Notes under the pieces: model-generated | What the model saw: the letters and a program-made list of their open reading frames with translations, nothing else | What the model was told of the DNA's origin: nothing | The model's database searches: none | Program-made: the position numbers and the translations under genes | Shown: one piece after another, positions 57,288 to 64,000 of the stretch | Layout of the letters: every line of letters starts with the position of its first letter | Position numbering within the stretch: the stretch's first letter is position 1 | NCBI RefSeq assembly: GCF_900114065.1 | Contig: NZ_FORS01000010.1 | Location: 1-64,000, forward strand | DNA: 64,000 bases | Direction: 5' to 3' | From: Stutzerimonas kunmingensis | GTDB taxonomy: Bacteria; Pseudomonadota; Gammaproteobacteria; Pseudomonadales; Pseudomonadaceae

Positions 57288-58520
57288 TCATGCTGGCTGG
57301 CGCCGTTTGCGATAGATGTTGAGCACCGCATAACCGTAGATAAGCGTCAGGACGACCATGCCCAGAGTGGACACCCAGGGAGCCGCCTGTATCCCGTGCG
57401 AGGGGATGAAAATCCAGTAACAGAGCACCGTGATCACGCCCGAGGCGATGATTCCGAAGGTGCGCAGAAAACCAGTGCCCATCGCCATCAGCTGTACACC
57501 CAGGCCGGCGGCGATGAAGCGCGCCGCGGTGAAGCAGGCGAAGGCCAGCCACAGGGTGTTCAGCTCGGCGTACTCGGCGCCGAGGAAATAGTCGGTGAAC
57601 AGCGGACCGATGAAGAAGAACGCCAGGGCAAACACCAGTCCCATGCCCGCGTATTCGCCGAGGATGCGCAGGCCATAGCGGGCCAGGCCGGCGGTTTTGT
57701 TGTGCAGCTGGTAGGCGAAACGCGGGATGTGCACGCTGGCCAGCAGCACGCTGAACGGCACCGCGCCCTGGATCAGGCGCGAGCCGGCGAAGTAGATGCC
57801 TGCGGCTTCGCGCCCGGCGAGGTGGTTGACGAGGATGACGTCCAGCTGGGCGAAGATGTTGGTCGCACCGCTGTCCACCGCGAAGCTGGTGGAAGACCTG
57901 AAGCGCTCGGCCAGCACTTTCCAAGAGTTGCGCAGGATGCCGCCCAATTCGAGGATCTTCGACAGCGCGCGCAGGGCGAAAGTCGCGTAGATCAGACGTG
58001 ACACCAGAAAGGCGACGCCGATGGCAAGCACATCGTTGCGCAGCAGGATCGCCGCGCCGATCAGGACGAAATGCACCAGTGCCGTCGCAGCCACGATCTT
58101 CGTCTCGCGATGGAACTGGCCAATGCTGCGAAACACCGTCAGGCCAAGGTCGCCATAGGAGGAGGCAATCGTGCCGAGCAGGAACAGCACTGCGGCAAAG
58201 CGCTCGGTGGTGTGCAGATCGAGGACGAACAGGATGATCGGCAGCAGCACGACGCAGGCCGGCAGTACCAGTACGGACTTCGCCGCCAGGCTGGCGGACA
58301 TGATCTCGCCCGCGCGATGGCGCTCGGCGCCGATGTCGCGCAAGGCGCGCATGCCGAAGCCGTAGTCGGTCACCAGGGCGACGATGGTCGACCAGGTGAT
58401 CACGATCGAAATGAAGCCGAAGTCGCTCGGCCCCAGCGTTCGCGCGAGGATCAGCAGGGTGCCGAGCTGCACGGCGGTGCGGGCCGCCGTGGTAACCCCC
58501 ATCAGGGCGTGATCGCGCAT
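57288..58520 (-). CDS. Exopolysaccharide flippase (Wzx-like)
   Basis: 410 residues, about 12 transmembrane segments. The N-terminal LILARTLGPSDFGFISIVI and the TDYGFGMRALRDIGAER segment are typical of polysaccharide flippases of the MOP superfamily. It would flip the lipid-linked repeat unit of the second polysaccharide. ATG 58520 follows the pyruvyl transferase stop by two bases, with AGAG in the end of that gene as possible Shine-Dalgarno, implying coupled translation. Confidence 0.9.
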   Translation of the reverse strand: MRDHALMGVTTAARTAVQLGTLLILARTLGPSDFGFISIVITWSTIVALVTDYGFGMRALRDIGAERHRAGEIMSASLAAKSVLVLPACVVLLPIILFVLDLHTTERFAAVLFLLGTIASSYGDLGLTVFRSIGQFHRETKIVAATALVHFVLIGAAILLRNDVLAIGVAFLVSRLIYATFALRALSKILELGGILRNSWKVLAERFRSSTSFAVDSGATNIFAQLDVILVNHLAGREAAGIYFAGSRLIQGAVPFSVLLASVHIPRFAYQLHNKTAGLARYGLRILGEYAGMGLVFALAFFFIGPLFTDYFLGAEYAELNTLWLAFACFTAARFIAAGLGVQLMAMGTGFLRTFGIIASGVITVLCYWIFIPSHGIQAAPWVSTLGMVVLTLIYGYAVLNIYRKRRQPA

Positions 58521-58522
58521 GG

Positions 58523-59710
58523 TTATCTCTGATACGCGGCCTGAGGCTGGTGCAGGGTGGCAAGGATCTGCTCCAGCGCCACGCTGTAGGCGTCCAGCTT
58601 GCGGCGGATGATCGCGCCGCTGGCGGCGACTTCGGCCTTGAGCTGTTCACGGTTGTCCAGATGCGCAAGAACCAGCTCCAGTGCGCTCTCGGTGTCCTCG
58701 GTCTTGAGGTCCACCACGCGGTGGTAGTCGAGCGACTGATAGAGCCCGGCGAACTTGCGGCTGTAGGCCAGCGGCACGACCGGCACACCGGCGGAAAACG
58801 CACCGATGGTCGCGTGCATACGCGCGCCGACGAAGAAGTCCATGCCGCTGATATAGGACTTGGCCTCGATCGGCCCCTTGAAGCGCGGCGCCAGCTTGAG
58901 CTCGGGATACTGCTGCTGCAGTTGCTGGGACACGGTGTAGTCGTCTTCGGCGGGGAAGCCGATCGGGATCACGTGGGGCACCAGGTGTACTTCGTGGCCG
59001 CGCTCGAGCAGCGTGCGGATCAGGCGGTCGGTCAGCGTCTTGTAATCGGCACGCAGGCCGAACTGATTGGCGGTGCCTTCGTATCCGCCGTGATGCAGCA
59101 GCGCCGACACGCTGAGGCCGACGGCCAGCTTGCTCGGATCGCGCTGTTCGCTCTGGCGCTCGAAGGGCAGGGCGAAGGCGACGTCGATGACTTCGTCGCG
59201 ATTGGGGATGTTCAGCTGTTTGAGCACGTCGAACGACTGGTGGTCGCGGGCGAAGACCATGGTGCTCTTCTTCATTGCCCAGGCCGAAGCCTTGGTGCCC
59301 CAGTCCGACTTGAACGGGCCGATGGTCTGCGGCGAGAGGATCAGCGGAACGCGACCGCCCAGGGCCATGCCCTTACTGACCAGCAGCTTGATCAGGCGCT
59401 TGGCGCCGTAGATGTCGGAGAAGCTGTCGCCTTCGCCGATATCGAATACCGCGTCACAGGAGCTGATCGCCTGGTACAGGCCGTGGGGATTCTTCAGCAG
59501 CGCCTTCTCGTTGAACTCGATGAATTCGTACTTGAAGCGCTCGGTGGACGGAGGGTAGTCGCAGGGCCCGGACGAACCGATGATCAGGAACTCCGGGGTG
59601 ATCCCGCATTTACGCGCGGCCTCGTCGATCAGCAGCATGTTGGAAATGCTCAGGGCGCCAACCCCGAGGTTGCCGGAAGAGAACGAGTGCCATAGCAGTC
59701 CGAATTTCAT
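58523..59710 (-). CDS. Polysaccharide pyruvyl transferase family protein
   Basis: 395 residues. Motifs of the PS_pyruv_trans family: GLLWHSFSSGNLGVGALS at the N-terminus, CDAVFDIGEGDSFSDIYG, LILSPQTIGPFKS and ISGMDFFVGARMHATIGAFSAGVPVVPLAYS (given here for position only, about 283-313). These enzymes add a pyruvate ketal from PEP to a sugar or act on related nucleotide sugars, giving the polymer negative charge. It is translationally coupled to the flippase and lies next to the F420-like gene, as often seen in EPS clusters. Confidence 0.87.
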   Translation of the reverse strand: MKFGLLWHSFSSGNLGVGALSISNMLLIDEAARKCGITPEFLIIGSSGPCDYPPSTERFKYEFIEFNEKALLKNPHGLYQAISSCDAVFDIGEGDSFSDIYGAKRLIKLLVSKGMALGGRVPLILSPQTIGPFKSDWGTKASAWAMKKSTMVFARDHQSFDVLKQLNIPNRDEVIDVAFALPFERQSEQRDPSKLAVGLSVSALLHHGGYEGTANQFGLRADYKTLTDRLIRTLLERGHEVHLVPHVIPIGFPAEDDYTVSQQLQQQYPELKLAPRFKGPIEAKSYISGMDFFVGARMHATIGAFSAGVPVVPLAYSRKFAGLYQSLDYHRVVDLKTEDTESALELVLAHLDNREQLKAEVAASGAIIRRKLDAYSVALEQILATLHQPQAAYQR

Positions 59711-59728
59711 GTTCGAGTCACTCCAGAA

Positions 59729-60808
59729 TCAGTCAGCGTTGTGCGCAGGTGTAGGGCCAATGGCAGTGCAGTCGTTCGCCAGGTGTTTGCGCATGAGCTC
59801 CATCTGAGGACGGTCCTCGCCTTTGCGCGGCTCGATTGCAAGCTTGTAGGTGCCCCAGCCGGGGCCGCCGGCCCAGTAGGCGCTGGGTACGCAGTTGTCA
59901 TTGAGGTAGGCGAGCAGGTTGTCCATGGCGACCGCCGCTTCGGGCAGGTCATCGGGAATGCCGTATTCGCCGAGGAAGCCTCGCTGGCCGTGTTTCTTCA
60001 GCCATTCGATAAAAGGGCGAGCGCGCTCGACGCCGATCATCGGGTCGATATCGCGGCTGGTCTGCGCCATGTACTTGCCGGAGAAATCCTGGTCGAAATA
60101 CAGGTGCGCTTCGTAGACGATGCGGTCGGCCGGGTCGTTGATCAGGAAGTTGGCGTTCACCTGTGGCCAGTGATACGCACTGGACCAGCGCTCGCCTTCG
60201 ATGAAGATCAGCGTCTGATCGTCGACTTCGCGAATCGCATCGACCGCCGCTTGCGCCGCGCCTGGCCAGAGTCCAACGGTGCCGTGTGGCTCGTTCATGA
60301 TGTCGTAGCCGAGCAGGCCGCGGTGACCCTTGAAGCGCTTGGCCAGCTCGCGCCACACCGATGCGTAGGCGTCGTAAGGCACCTTGCTCGAGCCGATGAG
60401 TTCGCCGTGGTAACGACCATAGTTGTGCATATCCAGAACGACCTTCTGGCCATTCATTGCGGCCAGATCCAGGGTCTTCTTCAACAACCGGATCTGGTCG
60501 AAGTTCAATCCGTCATCGAGCGAGTGTTGAACCCGTTCCCAGATGAAGGGGAAGCGGATCAAACGAATGCCCCGATCGGCGTAGTACTTGAAGTGTTTTT
60601 TTTCCGGATAGAAGTAGTTCGTGCCGTTCTTGCCCGGAGTCAAGTGCGGGGCAAATCCGGCGCCGGAGATATTGACCCCGAGCAGGGCGAGGCCCTTGTC
60701 GCTGGTTGGCCAATCGGCGGCGCATGCGCTGATTGCGGACAGCGTGGCCGCCAGTGCCACGGCCAGTCGTGTCAGGCGCTGTGCTGGCCGGTTGGGGTGT
60801 CTGGTCAT
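59729..60808 (-). CDS. Secreted glycoside hydrolase family 5 (cellulase-like)
   Basis: 359 residues. A signal sequence (about 11-28) ends at SAISAC; Cys29 could be a lipobox cysteine, or signal peptidase I could cut after ACA. GH5 catalytic residues are visible: acid/base Glu173 in DIMNEPHG and nucleophile Glu281 in FLGEYGIP, with RFPFIWERVQ and DMHNYGRYHG as further family motifs. It probably trims or processes the exopolysaccharide in the periplasm or outer membrane. ATG 60808 is used; an upstream in-frame GTG at 60817 is possible. Confidence 0.9.
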   Translation of the reverse strand: MTRHPNRPAQRLTRLAVALAATLSAISACAADWPTSDKGLALLGVNISGAGFAPHLTPGKNGTNYFYPEKKHFKYYADRGIRLIRFPFIWERVQHSLDDGLNFDQIRLLKKTLDLAAMNGQKVVLDMHNYGRYHGELIGSSKVPYDAYASVWRELAKRFKGHRGLLGYDIMNEPHGTVGLWPGAAQAAVDAIREVDDQTLIFIEGERWSSAYHWPQVNANFLINDPADRIVYEAHLYFDQDFSGKYMAQTSRDIDPMIGVERARPFIEWLKKHGQRGFLGEYGIPDDLPEAAVAMDNLLAYLNDNCVPSAYWAGGPGWGTYKLAIEPRKGEDRPQMELMRKHLANDCTAIGPTPAHNAD

Positions 60809-60940
60809 CGCTAACACCTATCTTCGGGCAAAAAAAACGTTCCACTGACGCTCTGAAGGCCAGTTGTTCGGCAGTGAGGAAAGTGGGGGTAGCTGCAGTG
60901 TTCTGCATGGCGACGGCAGAGCCGCCGCCATGCGCTCACC

Positions 60941-63157
60941 TTATTTGCTGGTGCTGGCGTATTCGTACTGGTAGTAGCCGTACTCGCCGTAAGTCGAAGC
61001 TTTGCGAACCACTGCGTTGAAGATGACGCCCTTGACGATCAAGCCGTTCTGCTCGAGGCGACGCTTGGCAGCCTCGATTTCCTTCACGCCGTTCAGCGCG
61101 TAGCGGGTGACCATCAGTGTGGTACCGGCCTGGCTACCGACCAAGGCTGCGTCGGTGACTGCCAGGATCGGCGGGGTATCGAAGATCACCAGGTCGTACA
61201 TGTGGCTGATCTCCTTGACGAAGCGCGAGAAGTTCTCGTGCATCAGCAGCTCCGAGGGGTTCGGCGGCAGCTGGCCATGGGTGATCACGTGCAGGTTGTT
61301 CAGTTGGGTCTTCTGGATGGCATCGAACAGGGTGATGCGGCCCGAGAGGATGTCCGACAGGCCCTTGTCACCGTCACAGCGCATGACCTTGTGCAGGTAA
61401 CCCTTGCGCATGTCGGCATCGATCAGCAGCACGCGCTTGCCGGATTGTGCAACGACCGCGGCGAGGTTGGTGGTGACGAAGGACTTGCCCACCGCAGGGC
61501 TCGGGCCGGTGATCATCAGGACGTTGTTCTTGGCCTCGATCATCGCGAAGTGCAGGCTGGTACGCAGGCTGCGCATGGCTTCGGTGGCGAGGTCGGCCGG
61601 GTCGTTGATGGTCAGCAGGTAAGAGGCGGTGCTCTTGTCGCGCTTGAAGTTGGCCAGGCGTTTTTCCAGCGCGGCCTGCTTGTCGGTGAACGGGATCGAG
61701 GCATACACCGGGGTGCCGGTACGCTCGATGTCTTCCGGGTTCTCGACGCCACGCTTGAGTGCTTCACGCACATAGACGAATGCGGTAGCGAGCAGGGCGC
61801 CCAGCAGGGTTGCGACGATGACCACCAGCGGCTTGTTCGGCTTGACCGGGTTTTCCAGGTCAGCGGCAGCATGGTCGATGATGCGCACGTTGCCTACGGT
61901 GCCGGCGCGAATGATGTCCAGCTCCTGGGTCTTGTTCAGCAGCATGGAATAGGTTTCCGAGGAAACTTCCACGTCACGGGTCAGGCGCAGCAGTTCCTGC
62001 TGGGTCGACGGCAGGGTGCCGATCTGCTTCTCCAGTTCTTCCTTCTGCATCTGCAGTTGGTTGATCTGGTTCATCAATGCCTGGAAGTTCGGATGCTGAC
62101 GGGTGAAGCGGCGTTCCATCTCGGTACGCTTGAGGTTCTGCTCGGAGATCTGCTTCTCGAGATCGACGATGCGGTCCAGCACGGATTGCGTTTCGGCAGT
62201 GATGTCCACGGAGCCCGAGCCGGTCTGGTACTTGTTCAGGGCTGTCTGCGCAGCTTCCAGCTTCTTGCGTACGGCTGGCACCTGCTCATTCAGGAACTCC
62301 AGGCTCTGGGTGGCTTCGGCGGCATTGCGCGCGACGTTCTGGTCGACATAACGGCTGGCGACCTCTTCCAGAACGCGAATAGCGTGCTCCGGGTTGGGGT
62401 CTTCGAGGGTCACGTTGACGATGCCCGACTGCTTGCCGCGTTCGGCGGCCGACAGACGCTGCTGGTAGCTCTCAGTGGTGTTGTAGGTACGGTTCTTGAC
62501 GACGGTGAAGGTGGTACCCGGCCGTGCATTCAGCTCAGCCACGGTGACGCGGTAGTCCTCTGTCTCGACCGGCTCGCCAACGACACCCTGAACCACGACC
62601 TCGTCGTCCTTGTCACGCAGGATGAAGCCGTTGTTCTCTGCCGCTTCGAGTGTCAGCTCCTTGCCATGGACCTTGTCCGGCACTTCCAGCTGAGTGACCT
62701 TCAGCGTCTCGCCACCCCAGGCGTAAGCGCCAAGACCGGCAGGGTGCCAACCCAATTCACCTTCTTCGCTCGGCTCGAAGCGACGCGCCATGAAACCGCC
62801 GATGATCGGGAAGTGGTGGGGGGTGATCTGGATATCGAGATTCAGGCTGGCAACGGCACCACCAACCACCGAGCGCGACTTGAGCAGCGCGATCTCGGTT
62901 TGCGCCGGAGACACCGGCGGATTGGTGTTGACCACGTCAGTCAGGCTTGGCAGCCCGTTCTTCGGTTCGATCTGGATCATCGCGCTGGCGAGATAGACCG
63001 GCGTCGCAAGCAGGGCGTAGGCGATCCCCAGGGCTGCAAAGAACCCGGTGATGCCCAGGATCAGCAGGCGGTTGTTGATGAAGGTGTCAAAGAGGTGGGC
63101 CAAGTCGATGTCCTTGTCCTCTTTGGTTTCATAGATTGGGCGGGGCATGGTTGTCAT
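60941..63157 (-). CDS. wzc: Wzc-type polysaccharide co-polymerase and tyrosine autokinase
   Basis: 738 residues. A first transmembrane helix (about 31-53) and a second (about 430-452) enclose a periplasmic co-polymerase domain with coiled coil (about 260-395). The cytoplasmic BY-kinase domain has Walker A GPSPAVGKS (about 551-559), Walker A' VLLIDADMRKG and IFDTPPILAVTDA (Walker B). The tail has six tyrosines (residues 723-733), the autophosphorylation cluster. It controls polymer length and export with Wza. ATG 63157 has AAGGAAC upstream. The gene starts 13 bases after wzb. Confidence 0.95.
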   Translation of the reverse strand: MTTMPRPIYETKEDKDIDLAHLFDTFINNRLLILGITGFFAALGIAYALLATPVYLASAMIQIEPKNGLPSLTDVVNTNPPVSPAQTEIALLKSRSVVGGAVASLNLDIQITPHHFPIIGGFMARRFEPSEEGELGWHPAGLGAYAWGGETLKVTQLEVPDKVHGKELTLEAAENNGFILRDKDDEVVVQGVVGEPVETEDYRVTVAELNARPGTTFTVVKNRTYNTTESYQQRLSAAERGKQSGIVNVTLEDPNPEHAIRVLEEVASRYVDQNVARNAAEATQSLEFLNEQVPAVRKKLEAAQTALNKYQTGSGSVDITAETQSVLDRIVDLEKQISEQNLKRTEMERRFTRQHPNFQALMNQINQLQMQKEELEKQIGTLPSTQQELLRLTRDVEVSSETYSMLLNKTQELDIIRAGTVGNVRIIDHAAADLENPVKPNKPLVVIVATLLGALLATAFVYVREALKRGVENPEDIERTGTPVYASIPFTDKQAALEKRLANFKRDKSTASYLLTINDPADLATEAMRSLRTSLHFAMIEAKNNVLMITGPSPAVGKSFVTTNLAAVVAQSGKRVLLIDADMRKGYLHKVMRCDGDKGLSDILSGRITLFDAIQKTQLNNLHVITHGQLPPNPSELLMHENFSRFVKEISHMYDLVIFDTPPILAVTDAALVGSQAGTTLMVTRYALNGVKEIEAAKRRLEQNGLIVKGVIFNAVVRKASTYGEYGYYQYEYASTSK

Positions 63158-63170
63158 CGAAGTTCCTTCT

Positions 63171-63608
63171 TCATTTCAGGTAAGGAAGCCAGCTCTCGAC
63201 GGATTTCGTCAGGAGATTGTGGACATGTTCAAACGCGGGTTTGGATTGGCGGTACGGGTCCGGGATTTCCAGCTCCTCCTGCCATTTACCGATGAGAAAC
63301 GTTTTGCCGTGCACTTCAGGTGCGATCTGGCGAATGTGCTGAATGTGGCTATGCTCCATCGCTAGGATCAGATCCGCCTGGTGCAGCATGTGGCTGTCGA
63401 CCTGGCGCGCGCAGTGAGCTGGCAGCTCCAGCCCGTTGTCCTGCAGTACTTCATGGGCGGTCTTGTCCATCGGGTTACCTACTAATGCACCAATCCCTGC
63501 CGAGCTGATCGTCAGGTCCTGGCCGCTGAGTCTGTGTGCGAACAGCGCTTCGGCCGTGGGGCTTCGGCAGATGTTTCCGACACATACGATCAAGATGTTC
63601 TTGAACAT
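63171..63608 (-). CDS. wzb: Wzb-type low-molecular-weight protein tyrosine phosphatase
   Basis: 145 residues. The phosphatase loop CVGNICRSPT has Cys9 and Arg15 of the C-x5-R motif, and the general acid Asp is in EIPDPYRQSK. It dephosphorylates the tyrosine cluster of Wzc, cycling the kinase during polymer assembly. ATG 63608 has GAGG seven bases upstream. The wzb-wzc order is standard for group 1-type EPS/capsule operons. Confidence 0.95.
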   Translation of the reverse strand: MFKNILIVCVGNICRSPTAEALFAHRLSGQDLTISSAGIGALVGNPMDKTAHEVLQDNGLELPAHCARQVDSHMLHQADLILAMEHSHIQHIRQIAPEVHGKTFLIGKWQEELEIPDPYRQSKPAFEHVHNLLTKSVESWLPYLK

Positions 63609-63702
63609 GGGATCAACCTCGTGGCTGCAACTTCGCAGCCGCCGGGGTGCGGCCCGGGGTGAACGAATGTGAGATTTTTGGGAGTGTCATTAGTTCCTTC
63701 CT

Positions 63703-63722
63703 GCCGCATCTTGTGATGCGGC
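63703..63722. repeat. Hairpin between wcaJ-like gene and wzb
   Basis: GCCGCATC-TTGT-GATGCGGC is a perfect 8-bp stem-loop. T residues follow only on the plus strand, so it is not a standard terminator for the minus-strand operon; it may be a partial attenuator or mRNA stabiliser. Confidence 0.5.
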
Positions 63723-63762
63723 TTTTCTGATCTTTTTCGGCGGTGTTCAGCGCGTTTGCCGA

Positions 63763-64000
63763 TCAGTACACATCCTTGTTGAGCAGCAGCGCTGGCGGGG
63801 TACGCACCAGGATGTAGAGGTCGAACCACACGGACCAACGCTCGATGTAATCCAGGTCGAACTCGACGCGTTTCTCGATCTTCTCCAGCGTGTCGGTTTC
63901 ACCGCGGTAGCCATTGATCTGTGCCCAGCCAGTGATGCCTGGCTTGACCCGATGGCGCGCGGAGTACTCGGCCACGGCATCCTCGAACAGCACGCCGGCA
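63763..64000 (-). CDS. WcaJ-like undecaprenyl-phosphate sugar phosphotransferase, C-terminal part
   Basis: Only the last roughly 79 residues are inside the window; the gene continues past its right edge. The conserved end of the polyprenyl phosphoglycosyl transferase family is clear: RHRVKPGITGWAQINGYRG, DTLEKIEKRVEFDLDYIE and WFDLYILVRTPPALLL. The TLEKIEKR segment resembles large WcaJ/WbaP-type enzymes that load glucose or galactose phosphate on undecaprenyl phosphate, initiating the second polysaccharide. It differs from the PglC-like domain of the fusion at 40287-42140, so each cluster has its own initiating enzyme. Confidence 0.9.
   Translation of the reverse strand, partial: AGVLFEDAVAEYSARHRVKPGITGWAQINGYRGETDTLEKIEKRVEFDLDYIERWSVWFDLYILVRTPPALLLNKDVY

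Noticed and set aside
61202-63295. Long open frame of almost 700 codons on the plus strand
   Set aside because: It is entirely antisense to wzc, has no recognisable domain and no ribosome binding site; it reflects the codon bias of the GC-rich gene.
63703-63722. Terminator separating the wcaJ-like gene from wzb
   Set aside because: The hairpin has no T-run on the minus strand, the direction of transcription.

Overview
The window looks like chromosome of a Pseudomonas-type gammaproteobacterium, most likely Pseudomonas sensu lato such as the P. stutzeri (Stutzerimonas) group. Reasons: GC-rich housekeeping genes; a class II DAHP synthase; the EarP/EF-P pair with Arg32; a PA2817-type protein; and an O-antigen locus bounded by ihfB and a wbpM-type dehydratase, the classical Pseudomonas arrangement. 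The species assignment is inference.

Layout. (1) 1-1264: a complete IS3-family insertion sequence with terminal inverted repeats and a 3-bp target duplication. (2) 1.3-9.2 kb: a persulfide-dioxygenase-like hydrolase, a MacB/LolCDE-like ABC export set with its HlyD-type adaptor, a ZIP metal transporter, a MotA/MotB-like stator pair and a renalase-like flavoprotein. (3) 9.5-18.6 kb: SRP RNA, earP-efp, DAHP synthase, a spermidine-synthase-like protein, a chemoreceptor and a DEAD-box helicase. (4) 18.8-46.5 kb: the O-antigen locus on the plus strand: ihfB, two tandem wzz genes, a beta-CASP nuclease, then wzx, pseudaminic acid genes, wzy, an L-FucNAm module (wbuXYZ-fnlABC), a fused glycosyltransferase/phosphoglycosyl transferase, a bacillosamine-type acylation/amination set and wbpM. 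(5) 46.7-51.3 kb: PA2817-like protein, phosphopantetheinyl transferase, polyphosphate:AMP phosphotransferase and thiolase. (6) 51.5-64.0 kb, minus strand: a second, Wzx/Wzy-type exopolysaccharide cluster (wcaJ-like, wzb, wzc, GH5 glycosidase, pyruvyl transferase, flippase, F420-dehydrogenase-like protein, polymerase, two glycosyltransferases, wza), running off the right edge.

How the O-antigen genes fit together (inference from families). WbpM, the DegT aminotransferase and the NeuD/PglD acyltransferase would make a UDP-N-acylated bacillosamine. The neighbouring R-hydratase suggests a 3-hydroxyacyl group. The C-terminal half of the fusion protein would load this sugar on undecaprenyl phosphate. 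FnlABC plus WbuXYZ would make L-FucNAc/L-FucNAm, added by the WbuB half. PseC, F, G and I would make a CMP-pseudaminic-acid-like sugar, whose best transferase candidate is a DUF115/GT42-like protein. Three sugar pathways are matched by three transferase activities.

The most promising novelty is inside the pseudaminic acid block. It has no pseB or pseH, and three genes not in the standard pathway (SDR, metallophosphoesterase, ATP-grasp) lie between pseG and pseI. PseB may be replaced by FnlA, which makes the same first intermediate; the missing N-acylation and the three extra genes suggest a modified nonulosonic acid. Base composition drops at about 24.0-25.3 kb and 31.7-34.4 kb (wzx, DUF115, wzy), as expected for laterally exchanged serotype genes.
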